Source of the DNA: Lysobacterales bacterium
GTDB taxonomy: Bacteria; Pseudomonadota; Gammaproteobacteria; Xanthomonadales; SZUA-38
NCBI GenBank assembly: GCA_030065125.1
Contig: JASJDM010000046.1
Coordinates: 1 to 54,723, forward strand
DNA length: 54,723 bases
Direction of reading: 5' to 3'
The position numbers and the translations under genes were made by a program. Positions 44,189 through 53,674 of the stretch are shown in pieces. Under the pieces are notes generated by a model. It was given only the letters and a program-made list of their open reading frames with translations, did no database searches and was not told where the DNA came from. Positions within the stretch are counted from its first letter, which is position 1. The number at the start of each line of letters is the position of its first letter.

Positions 44189-44428
44189 ATGACCCAAGCC
44201 ACCGCAAATGATGTGCAGCGGATCTTCCCGGGCATCCAGGACCACGTGGTGATTGAGGTCCTGGACACCAGTGCCACCGTTGAGGACCTCGAAGCCGCGC
44301 GGATGCTGATGCAGGACGAAGACTCAGGATTGCGCGCGTTTAAACATCAGGAAGGGGAACGGCTCAACGCCCTGATGAAGGTCCTGGATCAGGCTGGCAT
44401 TGTCCCGGAGGACGAACGCAGTCAGTAA
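44189..44428 (+). CDS. Small hypothetical acidic protein
   Basis: This 79-residue, mostly helical acidic protein is encoded between tRNA-Cys and tRNA-Leu. I do not recognise the family. Visible features are V-I-E-V-L-D-T near residue 21, an acidic middle (L-M-Q-D-E-D-S-G), and a C-terminal helix with L-N-A-L-M-K-V-L-D-Q-A-G. No signal peptide or cysteines are present. The ribosome-binding site is weak, but codon use and the absence of any competing frame support a gene. Confidence 0.6.
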   Translation: MTQATANDVQRIFPGIQDHVVIEVLDTSATVEDLEAARMLMQDEDSGLRAFKHQEGERLNALMKVLDQAGIVPEDERSQ

Positions 44429-44607
44429 CGGGAGACAGCGGCTGCTGAAGAAATGTCGTGCCGCATGGTACGGCAAGGGTCCAATGCACTCTCGAACTCC
44501 TCTGAGCTGCATCCTGTGAACGCGGCATTGTCGGCCCGGCGTCGCACTTTTGTGGGGTTGTACTGCTAACTGCGGACTTATTCGGTTAGACTCACGGGCC
44601 ATCCGAT

Positions 44608-44912
44608 GCCCGGGTGGCGAAATTGGTAGACGCAAGGGACTTAAATGATTTGAGCACCCGGTTCGGAAACGGCTGGTGTGAATGGAGTCAAATTCGGGGA
44701 AACCTTAGCACGTAACGGTGGTGGCAATCCCGAGCTAAGCATCGAAAGTGTAGAGACTTGACGGCTCCTGCCTAAGCCACGATTGGATGGTAGGGCAAAG
44801 AGAAAGTCCAGACCCCAAACGCGCCCCTGAAGCGTGGCAGCGAAAGCTGTAGTGGGTAAGAAAATCCCTCGGCCGCAAGGCCGTGCCGGTTCGAGTCCGG
44901 CCCCGGGCACCA
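44608..44912 (+). tRNA. tRNA-Leu (UAA) interrupted by a group I intron
   Basis: The 5' exon (44608-44642, 35 nt) and 3' exon (44861-44912, 52 nt) join into an 87-nt class II tRNA. It has acceptor GCCCGGG / CCCGGGC, encoded CCA, a long variable arm (CGGCC-GCAA-GGCCG), T-loop TTCGAGT, and anticodon stem AGGGA/TCCCT with loop CTTAAAA, giving anticodon UAA. The intervening 218 nt interrupts the anticodon between U34 and A35. It would be missed as a plain tRNA, and a spurious reading frame covers it on the minus strand. Confidence 0.96.
44643..44860 (+). ncRNA. Self-splicing group I intron in tRNA-Leu(UAA)
   Basis: This 218-nt intron shows the group I core in order: a P1 guide in which exon C-U-U pairs with intron G-A-G (44652-44654), with a U-G wobble at the 5' splice site; P element TTCGGGGAAACC (about 44693-44704); Q element CAATCCCGAGC (44725-44735); R element GTAGAGACTTGACGG (44750-44764); and S element AGAAAGTCC (44801-44809). 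The last base is G, as expected. These elements match the cyanobacterial tRNA-Leu intron closely. No homing endonuclease is encoded. Confidence 0.95.
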
Positions 44913-44962
44913 TTTCACACCCGTTCTTTGAGAATGCGCTTCAGATTTCCGTCAATTTGCCG

Positions 44963-46819
44963 ATGAGTATTTGGATGGAGCAAACCTCGTCCAAGGTGGT
45001 CGAAAACATCCAGCCTCTCAAAAGACTGAGCAGCCGCCGTTACAGTGTGCTTGAGGCTGCGGCCCACTATGTCGCTTCGGGGCTGGTGATGCTGGCTTTT
45101 TCGCTGGTAGGTGCTGACGTGTCCCTGTGGGCCGGCCCCGCCTTTGCCACCATAGGGGTTGCCTATTACGCGTTGGCCTACGTGACCCTGTCACATCCCT
45201 GGTTTCGTGGCTTGAGCAATGCACAGACTCAGGTGCCGTTCAATATCGTGCTGGCGTCGGTGTTTATCTTTCTTCAGCCCGCGCTGACGTTTTATCTCGG
45301 CCTTACCTTTTTTTTCATCTTTTCGTTCGGCGCGATTGTCATGTCCTGGCGCCAGATCCTGCTGACTGCCGCCGTCGCCGCAGCAGGATTCAGTCTGACC
45401 GTGATTACCCATGGTCTGATCATGCCCCCAACCGAAAGCGCCGCGCAGCTCACCGTGACGGTTGCTTCTGCGCTGTTTGTTCTCATCTGCAACGCCCGGA
45501 TTGGCCTGCACACCAACGCTATTCAGCGCAAGCTCTACCGCTCCAAAACTGAACTGGCTGATGCGGTCGAGCGCCTGTCCGCGCAGGAGCGGGTGCTGCT
45601 GGACAACCGAGAGGCTCTGGAAAAGGAAGTGGATCGGCGCACCAGGGAACTGAAAGCCGCCAAGGAAACGGCGGAGGCGGCAAATGAGGCCAAGAGCCGT
45701 TTTCTGGCCAACATGTCCCACGAGATCAGAACACCCCTGAACGGCGTGCTCGGAATGAGTGAGCTGCTGGGAGAAACCGACCTGGCGGGCCGCCAGCAAA
45801 AAATGGTGGCGACAATTCGAGACAGCGGGTACACGCTGCTGGCCATCGTTAACGACGTGCTGGATCTGTCGAAGGTGCAGGCCGGGCAGATGCGGGTGGA
45901 ATCGGAGGCGGTGGATCTGAGGCACCTGACGGAAAGCACACTGGGCGCGTTTGAAGCACAGGCAAAGCAGCGCCAGGTGCTCCTCAGGTTGGAACTGGCG
46001 GCTTCCCTTCCTGACCATGTCAGCGTCGACGGGACCAGGCTGCGACAGATTCTATCCAACCTGATCGGCAATGCGTTGAAGTTTACCCGGGAAGGCAGCG
46101 TCACGCTCAGCATCAACCCGGGGGACCGGGCTGACCTCTGGGTTTTCCAGGTGGCTGATACTGGGATCGGCATTGCACAGGAAAACCTGGAGACTATTTT
46201 TGACTCATTTCGGCAGGTGGAAGACGGTGCCAATCGAAGCTTCGGCGGCACAGGCCTCGGGCTCTCGATCAGCCGCGAACTGGCCCGGCTGCTGGGGGGC
46301 GACCTCACCGTTGATAGCCAGCTTGGAGCCGGCAGCGTATTCACGCTCCAGCTCCCACTCCCCGAGGTAGAGGCTGAGCCGACGGGTGAGGGTTTCGGCG
46401 ATGTGGACCTGCACCTGCCGGAATTCATCATTCTGGTGGTCGAAGACAACCCCGTGAACGCCATCGTTGCCGTGGAAATGGTGACTGGTTTTGGCTGCCG
46501 CGCACTATGTGCGGAAAGTGCTGAGGAGGGTCTTAAGCTGGTCCGCTCCAACCCGGTCGACCTGGTGTTGATGGACTGCCAAATGCCGGGAATGGACGGC
46601 TTTGAGGCGACCTCCCAGCTACGGCGAATGGGTGTGACCATTCCAATCATCGGTCTCACCGGCAATGCCATGCCTGAGGACCGCGCGCGCTGCCTTGCCG
46701 CGGGCATGGACGACCATCAGGCCAAACCTTACACGCGACACCAGCTGGCGTCGGTCCTGCAGCGTCATCTGGAAGCGAACCCCGGAGTTCAGAGAGGAGT
46801 CCAGAGCCAACCGGCCTGA
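44963..46819 (+). CDS. Hybrid sensor histidine kinase/response regulator
   Basis: This protein of about 618 residues has an N-terminal membrane region (about five to six helices, residues 27-180), a coiled coil (about 195-245), a HisKA domain with H253 in S-H-E-I-R-T-P-L-N-G, an HATPase_c domain (N-L-I-G-N-A-L-K-F, D-T-G-I-G-I, G-G-T-G-L-G-L) and a C-terminal receiver with phospho-acceptor D538 in L-M-D-C-Q-M-P-G-M-D-G. It lacks a periplasmic sensor loop of any size, so it probably senses within the membrane. The output partner is not adjacent. ATG 44963 is used; an in-frame ATG 12 bases later is possible. It begins 50 bases after tRNA-Leu. Confidence 0.88.
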   Translation: MSIWMEQTSSKVVENIQPLKRLSSRRYSVLEAAAHYVASGLVMLAFSLVGADVSLWAGPAFATIGVAYYALAYVTLSHPWFRGLSNAQTQVPFNIVLASVFIFLQPALTFYLGLTFFFIFSFGAIVMSWRQILLTAAVAAAGFSLTVITHGLIMPPTESAAQLTVTVASALFVLICNARIGLHTNAIQRKLYRSKTELADAVERLSAQERVLLDNREALEKEVDRRTRELKAAKETAEAANEAKSRFLANMSHEIRTPLNGVLGMSELLGETDLAGRQQKMVATIRDSGYTLLAIVNDVLDLSKVQAGQMRVESEAVDLRHLTESTLGAFEAQAKQRQVLLRLELAASLPDHVSVDGTRLRQILSNLIGNALKFTREGSVTLSINPGDRADLWVFQVADTGIGIAQENLETIFDSFRQVEDGANRSFGGTGLGLSISRELARLLGGDLTVDSQLGAGSVFTLQLPLPEVEAEPTGEGFGDVDLHLPEFIILVVEDNPVNAIVAVEMVTGFGCRALCAESAEEGLKLVRSNPVDLVLMDCQMPGMDGFEATSQLRRMGVTIPIIGLTGNAMPEDRARCLAAGMDDHQAKPYTRHQLASVLQRHLEANPGVQRGVQSQPA

Positions 46820-46984
46820 ACCTCGGTCCCGGGGCTATCCGGGGCAGTCTGCCGGGTTTATCACATCATCCAATTTGGATGTTCCTGGTGCCCGTTGCGA
46901 TCCTCACGCGTTTGCATTTTGTTGACGCCCTGCGTTGTACAAAGCCGACCTGTTTGAGATTAGACCGGCAGGGTCGGAACAAAA

Positions 46985-48250
46985 ATGAAAAAGAAATTCA
47001 GGGTGTTGGCGCCGTTCGTGATCTTTATCGCGCTCACGGGGCTGGCCACGGCCATGATAACGAATCGCCCCGAGGCCAACCGGCGACCGCCGGCCCAGGC
47101 GCCGCTGATGGCGGTCGAGGTACAGACCATCGTTCCCAGGGACTACCCTGTAGTGCTGGGCAGTTACGGGTCAGTTCAGCCCAGCATCAGCAGCCAGCTG
47201 GTGGCCCAGGTGTCGGGCCAGGTGGTCTGGGTCAGCCCGTCGCTGCGGGACGGCGGTTTCTTCGCTGCCGGTGAACCACTGATGCGCCTGGATCGGCGCG
47301 ACTACGAAGCCGACCTCAAGATCGCCGAGGCTCAATTGATTGAAGCTCGACGCGAACTGGTGGAAGCAAAAGCCCGGGCCGAGCAGGCGCTGCGCGACTG
47401 GCGCAAGCTCGGCCGCACCGACGAGCCTTCCGACCTGGTGCTGCAGAAGCCTCAGCTGCTGGCTGCGGAAGCCCGGGTGGTGTCGTCAGAGTCGGCGCTG
47501 CAGAAAGCCCAGCTGGCTTTCGAGCGGACCGAAATCGCGGCCCCGTTCGCTGGCCGGGTCCTCAACCAGAGGGCCGACCTGGGCCAGGTGGTCACTCCGG
47601 GCATGGCGCTTGCGGAGGTTTACGCCACCGACGCGGTGGAGATCCGACTGCCGCTGCGCAACCGTGATCTGGCGTTTTTTGAGCTGCCGGAGATGCGCCA
47701 GCCCGGGGGGCGGCCGGGCGAAGGCGACGTGGTCATCGAATCCCGCCTGGGTCAGGCCACGGAGTGGATCGGCAGCGTGGTGCGGACCGAGGGCGCCATT
47801 GACGACGCGGCAAGGCAGCTTCACGTAATCGCCCGCATCGAGGACCCGTTTGGCGAAAACCTTCAGCATGAGCGGCCCCTGAAAATCGGTGAATACGTGG
47901 GTGCGCGCCTGGCTGGCCGGGTGGTGCCCGATGCCGTCGTGATTCCGAATTCGGCTATCTACCAGGGCTCTTACGTCTACCGGGTCGAGCAGGAAGTGCT
48001 GCGTCGCACCGATGTGGAGATCCTCTGGCAAAACGACGAGGAAGCCATCGTCGGCCGTGGCCTGGAATTCGGTGACCAGCTGGTGCTGACGCCGCTGGGC
48101 CAGGTCACCTCGGGCATGCGAGTGGCCATTGAAGAGGGTGCAAACCCCGAGAACGACCGCCCCGTCGATCGCCTGCCAACAGATTCCGTGGTGGATGGTG
48201 AAGAGATCCGGGACAAGGCCGAAGTGGACCGCCGGATCTCCCAGCGATGA
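46985..48250 (+). CDS. RND efflux system periplasmic adaptor subunit
   Basis: This 421-residue membrane fusion protein has an N-terminal hydrophobic anchor (about 8-24), a lipoyl/barrel-sandwich region split by an alpha-helical hairpin (about 100-175; A-E-A-Q-L-I-E-A-R-R, F-E-R-T-E-I-A-A-P-F-A-G-R-V), and a beta-barrel region. It links an inner membrane RND pump to an outer-membrane channel, which is not encoded here. Its stop overlaps the permease ATG (ATGA). Confidence 0.9.
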   Translation: MKKKFRVLAPFVIFIALTGLATAMITNRPEANRRPPAQAPLMAVEVQTIVPRDYPVVLGSYGSVQPSISSQLVAQVSGQVVWVSPSLRDGGFFAAGEPLMRLDRRDYEADLKIAEAQLIEARRELVEAKARAEQALRDWRKLGRTDEPSDLVLQKPQLLAAEARVVSSESALQKAQLAFERTEIAAPFAGRVLNQRADLGQVVTPGMALAEVYATDAVEIRLPLRNRDLAFFELPEMRQPGGRPGEGDVVIESRLGQATEWIGSVVRTEGAIDDAARQLHVIARIEDPFGENLQHERPLKIGEYVGARLAGRVVPDAVVIPNSAIYQGSYVYRVEQEVLRRTDVEILWQNDEEAIVGRGLEFGDQLVLTPLGQVTSGMRVAIEEGANPENDRPVDRLPTDSVVDGEEIRDKAEVDRRISQR

Positions 48251-51200
48251 TCGCCTGGTTCGCTCGAAACTCGGTGGCCGCCAACCTGTTGATGGTGGCC
48301 ATCTTCCTGGGCGGCGTCATCGCGCTGAAGACCCAGGTGCCGTTCGAGGTCTTTCCCTCGGCAGAGCCGCGCCTGATCAATGTAGGGGTTTCGCTGCGAG
48401 GGGCCACCCCGGAGGACGTGGAGCTGGGTGTTGCCGTTCGGATCGAAGAAGCTGTCCAGGATCTGGAAGGCGTCAAGCAGATCACCAGCAGGTCGGTGGA
48501 GGGCAGCACCAACGTGGCCATCGAGGTCGACCCCGACTACGACCCGCGTGAGCTGCTCGGTGACGTCAAGAGCCGGGTCGATGCCATCAACACCTTTCCG
48601 GGGGATGCAGAGCGTCCGGTGATCAGCCTGGCCACGCGCCGCTTCGACGTCATCGAAGTGGTGGTGGGTGGAGAATACAGCGAACGCGAGGTGCGAGAGT
48701 TTGCCGATCGGGTTCGCGATGACCTGCTTCGCATCGACGGCATCACCCAGGCCGAACTGGAAGACGTGCGACGCTACGAAATTGCCATCGAAGCGTCCCA
48801 GGACCGCCTGCGCCAGCACGGCATCTCCCTGGCCGACCTGGCGGCTGCCGTGCGCGGCAGCTCACTGGACGCTTCAGCCGGGAATATCCAGACCCTGGGC
48901 GGCGACGTTCTGATCCGGTCCAAGGGTCAGGCGTACTCCCGCGAAGACTTCGAAAGCATCGTAGTCAAATCCAACGCCGACGGTTCCATCGTTCGCCTGG
49001 CGGACGTCGCCACCGTTCGCGACGGGTTCGAAGAATCGTCGGTCAAGGCCCGGTTTGACGGCAAGATGGCGGCCCTGATTGGCGTCTCCCGAGTGGGCGA
49101 CCAGAGCGCTATCGAGATCGCTGACAAGGTCAAGGCATACATCGATCAGCAGCAGTCCTCGCTGCCCGTGGGCATGACGCTGTCCTACTGGGATGATGAC
49201 TCCCAGGTCCTGCGCAACCGCCTGAGCCTGCTGACCAAAAGCGCGATCCAGGGTGGCCTGCTGGTGATTATCCTGCTGGCCGTTTTCCTGCGGCCGGCCA
49301 TTGCGATCTGGGTGTTCGTCGGGATTCCCATCAGCTTTCTCGGGGCCTTCATTTCCATGGCCCTGTTCGGCGTCACCCTGAACGTGATGAGTGCCTTTGG
49401 GTTCATCCTGGTGCTGGGCATTGTGGTGGACGACGCCATCGTCACGGGGGAAAACGTCTACCGGCATATGCGCGACGGCGACGACAGCCTGGCGGCCGCC
49501 ATCGAGGGCACCCGCGAGGTAGCTACGCCGGTGACTTTCGGCGTGCTGACCACCGTGATGGCATTTGTGCCCCTGCTGTTCATCGAGGGGCGGCTCGGCG
49601 CCATTTTCTCTGCGATTCCGGCGGTGGTGATCCCGGTGCTGCTGTTCTCGCTCATCGAGTCCAAGTTCGTATTGCCGGCCCACCTGAAGAACGTCAGGAT
49701 CCTGCGCAAGGGTGACTCCATGAACCGCCTGCAGAACGCCCAGCGGCGCTTTGCCAACGGTTTTGAAAACCTGATCATCCGGTTCTACCGCCCGGCCCTG
49801 AGCTTCAGCCTGCGTCATCGTTACTCCACCCTGGCCGCATTCGTCGGCGTGTTCGTAGTGATCGTTGCCTCGCTGATCAGCGGCTGGACGAAGTTCACCT
49901 TCATGCCCCGGGTGGAGTCGGAAACCGCCCGGGCGGCATTGACCATGCCTATCGGCACGCCGTTTGAGGTTACCGACCGCCACGTGCAGAAGATGCTGCG
50001 TGAGGCCCAGAAGCTGCAGAACAGGTACGTGGATCCGCAAACCGGGGAAAGCGCCATCATCAGCGTGCTGTCCATCACGGGCTCGGAAGGCGGCAGCAGC
50101 CACCGCGGCCGGGTCCAGTTCGAGATTCAGCCGCCGGAGTCACGGGTGGTGGACGTCACTACCGCCGGTCTGGTGCGGGAATGGCGCCAGGCCATCGGCA
50201 CCATTCCCGGCGCCGAGAGTCTGACCTTCCGTTCCCAGTTCTTCCGTGCCGGTGACCCGGTCAACATCCAGTTGAGCGGCAGCTCGCTGGAAACCCTGTC
50301 CCAGGCGGGTGAGGAGATCAAGGCGCATCTGGCCACCTATCCGGGCGTGTTCGAGATTGCCGACAGCCTGTCCAACGGCAAGGAAGAAATCCGCGTTGAG
50401 CTGCTGCCGGCGGGGCATGCCCTGGGGCTCACCCGCTCGGATATCCTCGGCCAGGTGGGTTATGCCTTTCGGGGCTTCGAGGCCCAGCGGGTCCAGCGCG
50501 GCCGTGACGACGTGCGCGTCCTGGTGCGGCTGCCCGCCGAGGAACGGGCCAGCCTGGATACCCTGGACGAGTATCTGATCGCCACCCCCGACGGACGCCA
50601 GGTGCCCCTGGGCAACGTGGCGCGGCTGGAGCCGGGCAAGGGTCCGTCCCAGATCACCCGGATCGATCGCTACCGGACGCTGAACGTGACCGCCGAGGTG
50701 GACAAGGAGAACGTCAACATGACGGTGCTGAACCAGTCCATCAACAACTACCTGGACGGTCTGCTGGTCAAGTACCCCGGCGTGTTCTACACGGCCGAGG
50801 GTGAGGCGCGGGAACAGCGCGAGTCATTCGGCAGCCTGCAGCTGGGACTGGCCGTGGTTCTGTTCGGCATCTACTGCCTGCTGGCCCTGCCGCTCAAATC
50901 CTATACCCAGCCCCTGATTGTGATGTCGGTCATTCCCTTTGGACTGATTGGCGCCGTGATCGGTCACTGGATCACCGGTTACCCGCTCTCGCTGCTGAGC
51001 CTGCTGGGTCTGATGGCCCTGATCGGCGTGGTGGTCAACGACAGCCTGGTGCTGGTGGACTACATCAACCAGCAGAAGCGCAAGGGCAAGGAGCTGTTCG
51101 CCGCCGTCCAGACCGCCGGCGTGTCGCGCTTCCGGCCGGTGATGCTGACCTCGCTGACGACGTTTTTTGGCCTGACGCCGCTGCTGCTGGAGAAATCCAC

Positions 51201-51384
51201 CACCGCGCAGTTTCTCAAACCCATGGCGGTTTCACTGTCCTTTGGCATCCTCTTTGCCACCTTTATCACCCTGGTGATGGTGCCGAGCAACGTGATGATC
51301 GCCGATGACCTGGGGCGGTTGAAGGACCGCCTGCTGCGCAGACCCCGAGATCGTGGAGAGGGCCCGGTGCCGGCGGAAAGCTAA
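48247..51384 (+). CDS. RND family efflux transporter permease
   Basis: This 1045-residue proton-driven exporter has the RND plan of twelve helices and two large periplasmic loops. The proton-relay pair D395-D396 in G-I-V-V-D-D-A-I-V corresponds to AcrB D407-D408. Late segments V-V-N-D-S-L-V-L-V-D and L-T-S-L-T-T-F-F-G-L are typical of the family. The substrate cannot be told from sequence. It forms an operon with the overlapping adaptor gene. Confidence 0.94.
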   Translation: MIAWFARNSVAANLLMVAIFLGGVIALKTQVPFEVFPSAEPRLINVGVSLRGATPEDVELGVAVRIEEAVQDLEGVKQITSRSVEGSTNVAIEVDPDYDPRELLGDVKSRVDAINTFPGDAERPVISLATRRFDVIEVVVGGEYSEREVREFADRVRDDLLRIDGITQAELEDVRRYEIAIEASQDRLRQHGISLADLAAAVRGSSLDASAGNIQTLGGDVLIRSKGQAYSREDFESIVVKSNADGSIVRLADVATVRDGFEESSVKARFDGKMAALIGVSRVGDQSAIEIADKVKAYIDQQQSSLPVGMTLSYWDDDSQVLRNRLSLLTKSAIQGGLLVIILLAVFLRPAIAIWVFVGIPISFLGAFISMALFGVTLNVMSAFGFILVLGIVVDDAIVTGENVYRHMRDGDDSLAAAIEGTREVATPVTFGVLTTVMAFVPLLFIEGRLGAIFSAIPAVVIPVLLFSLIESKFVLPAHLKNVRILRKGDSMNRLQNAQRRFANGFENLIIRFYRPALSFSLRHRYSTLAAFVGVFVVIVASLISGWTKFTFMPRVESETARAALTMPIGTPFEVTDRHVQKMLREAQKLQNRYVDPQTGESAIISVLSITGSEGGSSHRGRVQFEIQPPESRVVDVTTAGLVREWRQAIGTIPGAESLTFRSQFFRAGDPVNIQLSGSSLETLSQAGEEIKAHLATYPGVFEIADSLSNGKEEIRVELLPAGHALGLTRSDILGQVGYAFRGFEAQRVQRGRDDVRVLVRLPAEERASLDTLDEYLIATPDGRQVPLGNVARLEPGKGPSQITRIDRYRTLNVTAEVDKENVNMTVLNQSINNYLDGLLVKYPGVFYTAEGEAREQRESFGSLQLGLAVVLFGIYCLLALPLKSYTQPLIVMSVIPFGLIGAVIGHWITGYPLSLLSLLGLMALIGVVVNDSLVLVDYINQQKRKGKELFAAVQTAGVSRFRPVMLTSLTTFFGLTPLLLEKSTTAQFLKPMAVSLSFGILFATFITLVMVPSNVMIADDLGRLKDRLLRRPRDRGEGPVPAES

Positions 51385-51432
51385 CCCGGTGACCCATGAC
51401 TGATGTCAGCGTAAACCCACCGGCAGTTCCGG

Positions 51433-51438
51433 TATAAT
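51433..51438 (+). promoter_or_regulatory. Candidate -10 element for the prolyl oligopeptidase gene
   Basis: A consensus TATAAT followed by CTCGCGCC lies about 33 bases before the ATG at 51471. The -35 region is poor. The core is almost the same as that before the S-formylglutathione hydrolase gene. Confidence 0.5.
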
Positions 51439-51470
51439 CTCGCGCCAAATTTTCAGGAGTGCCGCAAATC

Positions 51471-53672
51471 ATGCGCCTAACCATAGTTATTGCCGGACTT
51501 ATCGCAGTCGCAGGCTGCGGTGGGTCCAACGAATCCACCGATCAGGAAACATCCGTGAATCCTACTGAGCAGAATGTCGCAGAGACCGTGTCCCAGGACG
51601 CCGGCACTGACCCCCACATCTGGCTGGAAGAAGTCGAGGGCGAAGAGGCACTGACCTGGGTGCGCGGTCACAACGAACGCTCGCTGGACAAGATCACCGG
51701 TCATCCGCTGTTCGAGCAGAACCTCGACAAGGCCATGGACCTGGCCACGGACGAGGAGCGAATTCCCTACGGGCGGATCCGCGACGGCATGGTGTACAAC
51801 TTCTGGCAGGACGAGACCAACGTGCGTGGCCTGTGGCGGCGGACCCCGCTGGAGAGCTATCGCCAGGACGATCCGGACTGGGAGACCCTTCTGGACTTTG
51901 ATGCGCTGGCTTCCGAGGAAGGTAAGAACTGGGTCTACAAGGGCGCCAATTGCTTCCGGCCGCTGAAAGCAGAGAAAACCCTTTGCATGGTGTCGCTGTC
52001 CAACGGCGGCAAAGACGCCGTGGTTCAGCGTGAGTTCGATCTGGACACCAAACAGTTTGTCGAGGATGGATTTGTCGCCCCCGAAGCCAAGCAACGCATG
52101 GCCTGGGTAGACCACGACACCCTGCTGGTGGGCACCGACTGGGGCGGCGACGGCTCGACCCTGACTGAGTCCGGCTACCCGTCCAGCGTCCGGCTCTGGA
52201 AACGTGGACAAGCACTGGACCAGGCCCGGGAGCTGTTTGCGGGCCAGAAATCCGACGTTGGGGTGTGGCCCTTTGCCGGTGAGCTGCCGGACGGCCGAAT
52301 GATCTATGGCGCCGTCGAGGCTGACACCTTCTTTACCTCCAAGTACTGGCTGCTGCACGGTGATGAGCCCCTGGCCATCCCGGTCCCCCCCAAGGCCAGC
52401 CTGGGCGCGTACTACAAAGGTTACCAGTTCGTGACCCTGCAGCAGGACTGGGAAGTGCCCGGCCAGGGTGCGTTCAAGAACGGCGACCTGCTGGCGTTTG
52501 CGCTGGATCCCTTCCTCGAGTCGGGTGAACTGCCGACCGTTGAACTGGTGTTTCGCGCCGGACCGCGCCAGGCCGTTAACGGCGTTGCCGTGGCTGACGG
52601 CGCCGCGATGCTGTCCATCAACGACAACGTGGCCAGTCGAATCCTGATGCTGGAGCCAGGCGACAACGGCTGGACTACCAGCCCCATCGACCTGCCCGGA
52701 ACCGGCCAGGCCAGCATTTCCTTTGCCGACGATCGCAGCACCATTGCCTTTGTCAATTTTGAGGGTTTCCTGACGCCGGATTCCCTGTTGGAATTCGATA
52801 CCGCCTCGGGGGAACTGACGCCGCTGAAATCCCTGCCGGCCCGATTCGACGTGGCGGATCTGCAGGTGCAGCAGTTTGAGGCAACCTCGCCTGACGGCAC
52901 CCGGATTCCGTACTTCGTGGTGCATCGGAGCGATATCGAGCTCAATGGCGAAACGCCCACACTGCTCTATGCCTATGGTGGATTTGAGGTATCCATGCGA
53001 CCGAGTTATTCGGCCACCATCGGCCAGCTGTGGCTGGAACGGGGCGGCGCCTACGTGCTGGCCAACATTCGCGGCGGCGGTGAGTTCGGGCCGAGCTGGC
53101 ACCAGGCCGGCCTCAAGGGCAACCGCCAGCGTATCTATGACGATTTCATCGCCGTGGGTGAAGACCTGATTCAGCGTGGCGTGACCTCGACCCCACGCCT
53201 GGGCATCATGGGCGGCTCCAACGGCGGCCTGCTGATGGGCGTCATGTTGACCCAGCGTCCGGATCTGTGGAACGCCGTGGTCGTCCAGGTGCCTCTGCTC
53301 GACATGCTCAGGTACCACAAGCTGCTGGCCGGTGCGTCCTGGGTGGACGAATACGGTGACCCCGATGTGGCCGAAGAGCGGGCGTTCCTGGAGACCATCT
53401 CCCCGTATCACAACTTCGATGACCAGGCGGATTACCCGACGCCGTTTTTTGTCACCTCCACCAAGGACGACCGTGTACATCCCGGTCACGCCCGCAAGAT
53501 GGCCAAGCTGTTCGAGGACACCGATAAGTCCTTCCTTTACTACGAGAACATCGACGGCGGGCACTCCGCTGCAGCCAACCAGAAAGAGCGCGCCAAGCGC
53601 ACCGCGCTCGAGTTCACCTATCTGGCCAGCCGCCTGTTCGGTGAAAAGGCCAAGGGCCAGGGCATGCAGTAA
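51471..53672 (+). CDS. Prolyl oligopeptidase (S9A), lipoprotein
   Basis: This protein of about 733 residues starts with a lipoprotein signal (lipobox V-A-G-C at about 13-16). It has a seven-bladed-propeller region (about 60-440) and a hydrolase domain with nucleophile S583 in G-G-S-N-G-G, an acid in K-D-D-R-V-H-P-G-H and a histidine in D-G-G-H-S. It cuts after proline in short peptides and is probably membrane-anchored in the periplasm. ATG 51471 is preferred to GTG 51459, since AGGAG overlaps the GTG. The creatininase gene follows after two bases. Confidence 0.93.
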   Translation: MRLTIVIAGLIAVAGCGGSNESTDQETSVNPTEQNVAETVSQDAGTDPHIWLEEVEGEEALTWVRGHNERSLDKITGHPLFEQNLDKAMDLATDEERIPYGRIRDGMVYNFWQDETNVRGLWRRTPLESYRQDDPDWETLLDFDALASEEGKNWVYKGANCFRPLKAEKTLCMVSLSNGGKDAVVQREFDLDTKQFVEDGFVAPEAKQRMAWVDHDTLLVGTDWGGDGSTLTESGYPSSVRLWKRGQALDQARELFAGQKSDVGVWPFAGELPDGRMIYGAVEADTFFTSKYWLLHGDEPLAIPVPPKASLGAYYKGYQFVTLQQDWEVPGQGAFKNGDLLAFALDPFLESGELPTVELVFRAGPRQAVNGVAVADGAAMLSINDNVASRILMLEPGDNGWTTSPIDLPGTGQASISFADDRSTIAFVNFEGFLTPDSLLEFDTASGELTPLKSLPARFDVADLQVQQFEATSPDGTRIPYFVVHRSDIELNGETPTLLYAYGGFEVSMRPSYSATIGQLWLERGGAYVLANIRGGGEFGPSWHQAGLKGNRQRIYDDFIAVGEDLIQRGVTSTPRLGIMGGSNGGLLMGVMLTQRPDLWNAVVVQVPLLDMLRYHKLLAGASWVDEYGDPDVAEERAFLETISPYHNFDDQADYPTPFFVTSTKDDRVHPGHARKMAKLFEDTDKSFLYYENIDGGHSAAANQKERAKRTALEFTYLASRLFGEKAKGQGMQ

Positions 53673-53674
53673 GC

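Noticed and set aside
44189..44428. Small toxin or antitoxin gene next to tRNAs
   Set aside because: No toxin-antitoxin motif, no partner gene and no membrane segment were seen.
44641..44913. Minus-strand open frame over the tRNA-Leu locus
   Set aside because: The region is fully explained by two tRNA exons and a group I intron.
51477..53564. Very long minus-strand open frame (695 codons) opposite the prolyl oligopeptidase gene
   Set aside because: It is a shadow of a high-GC gene on the other strand; it has no recognisable domain, whereas the plus strand has a full S9A enzyme with catalytic motifs. The same applies to the long antisense frames at 702-1991, 8765-10111, 12930-14576, 30140-31525 and 48874-50103.
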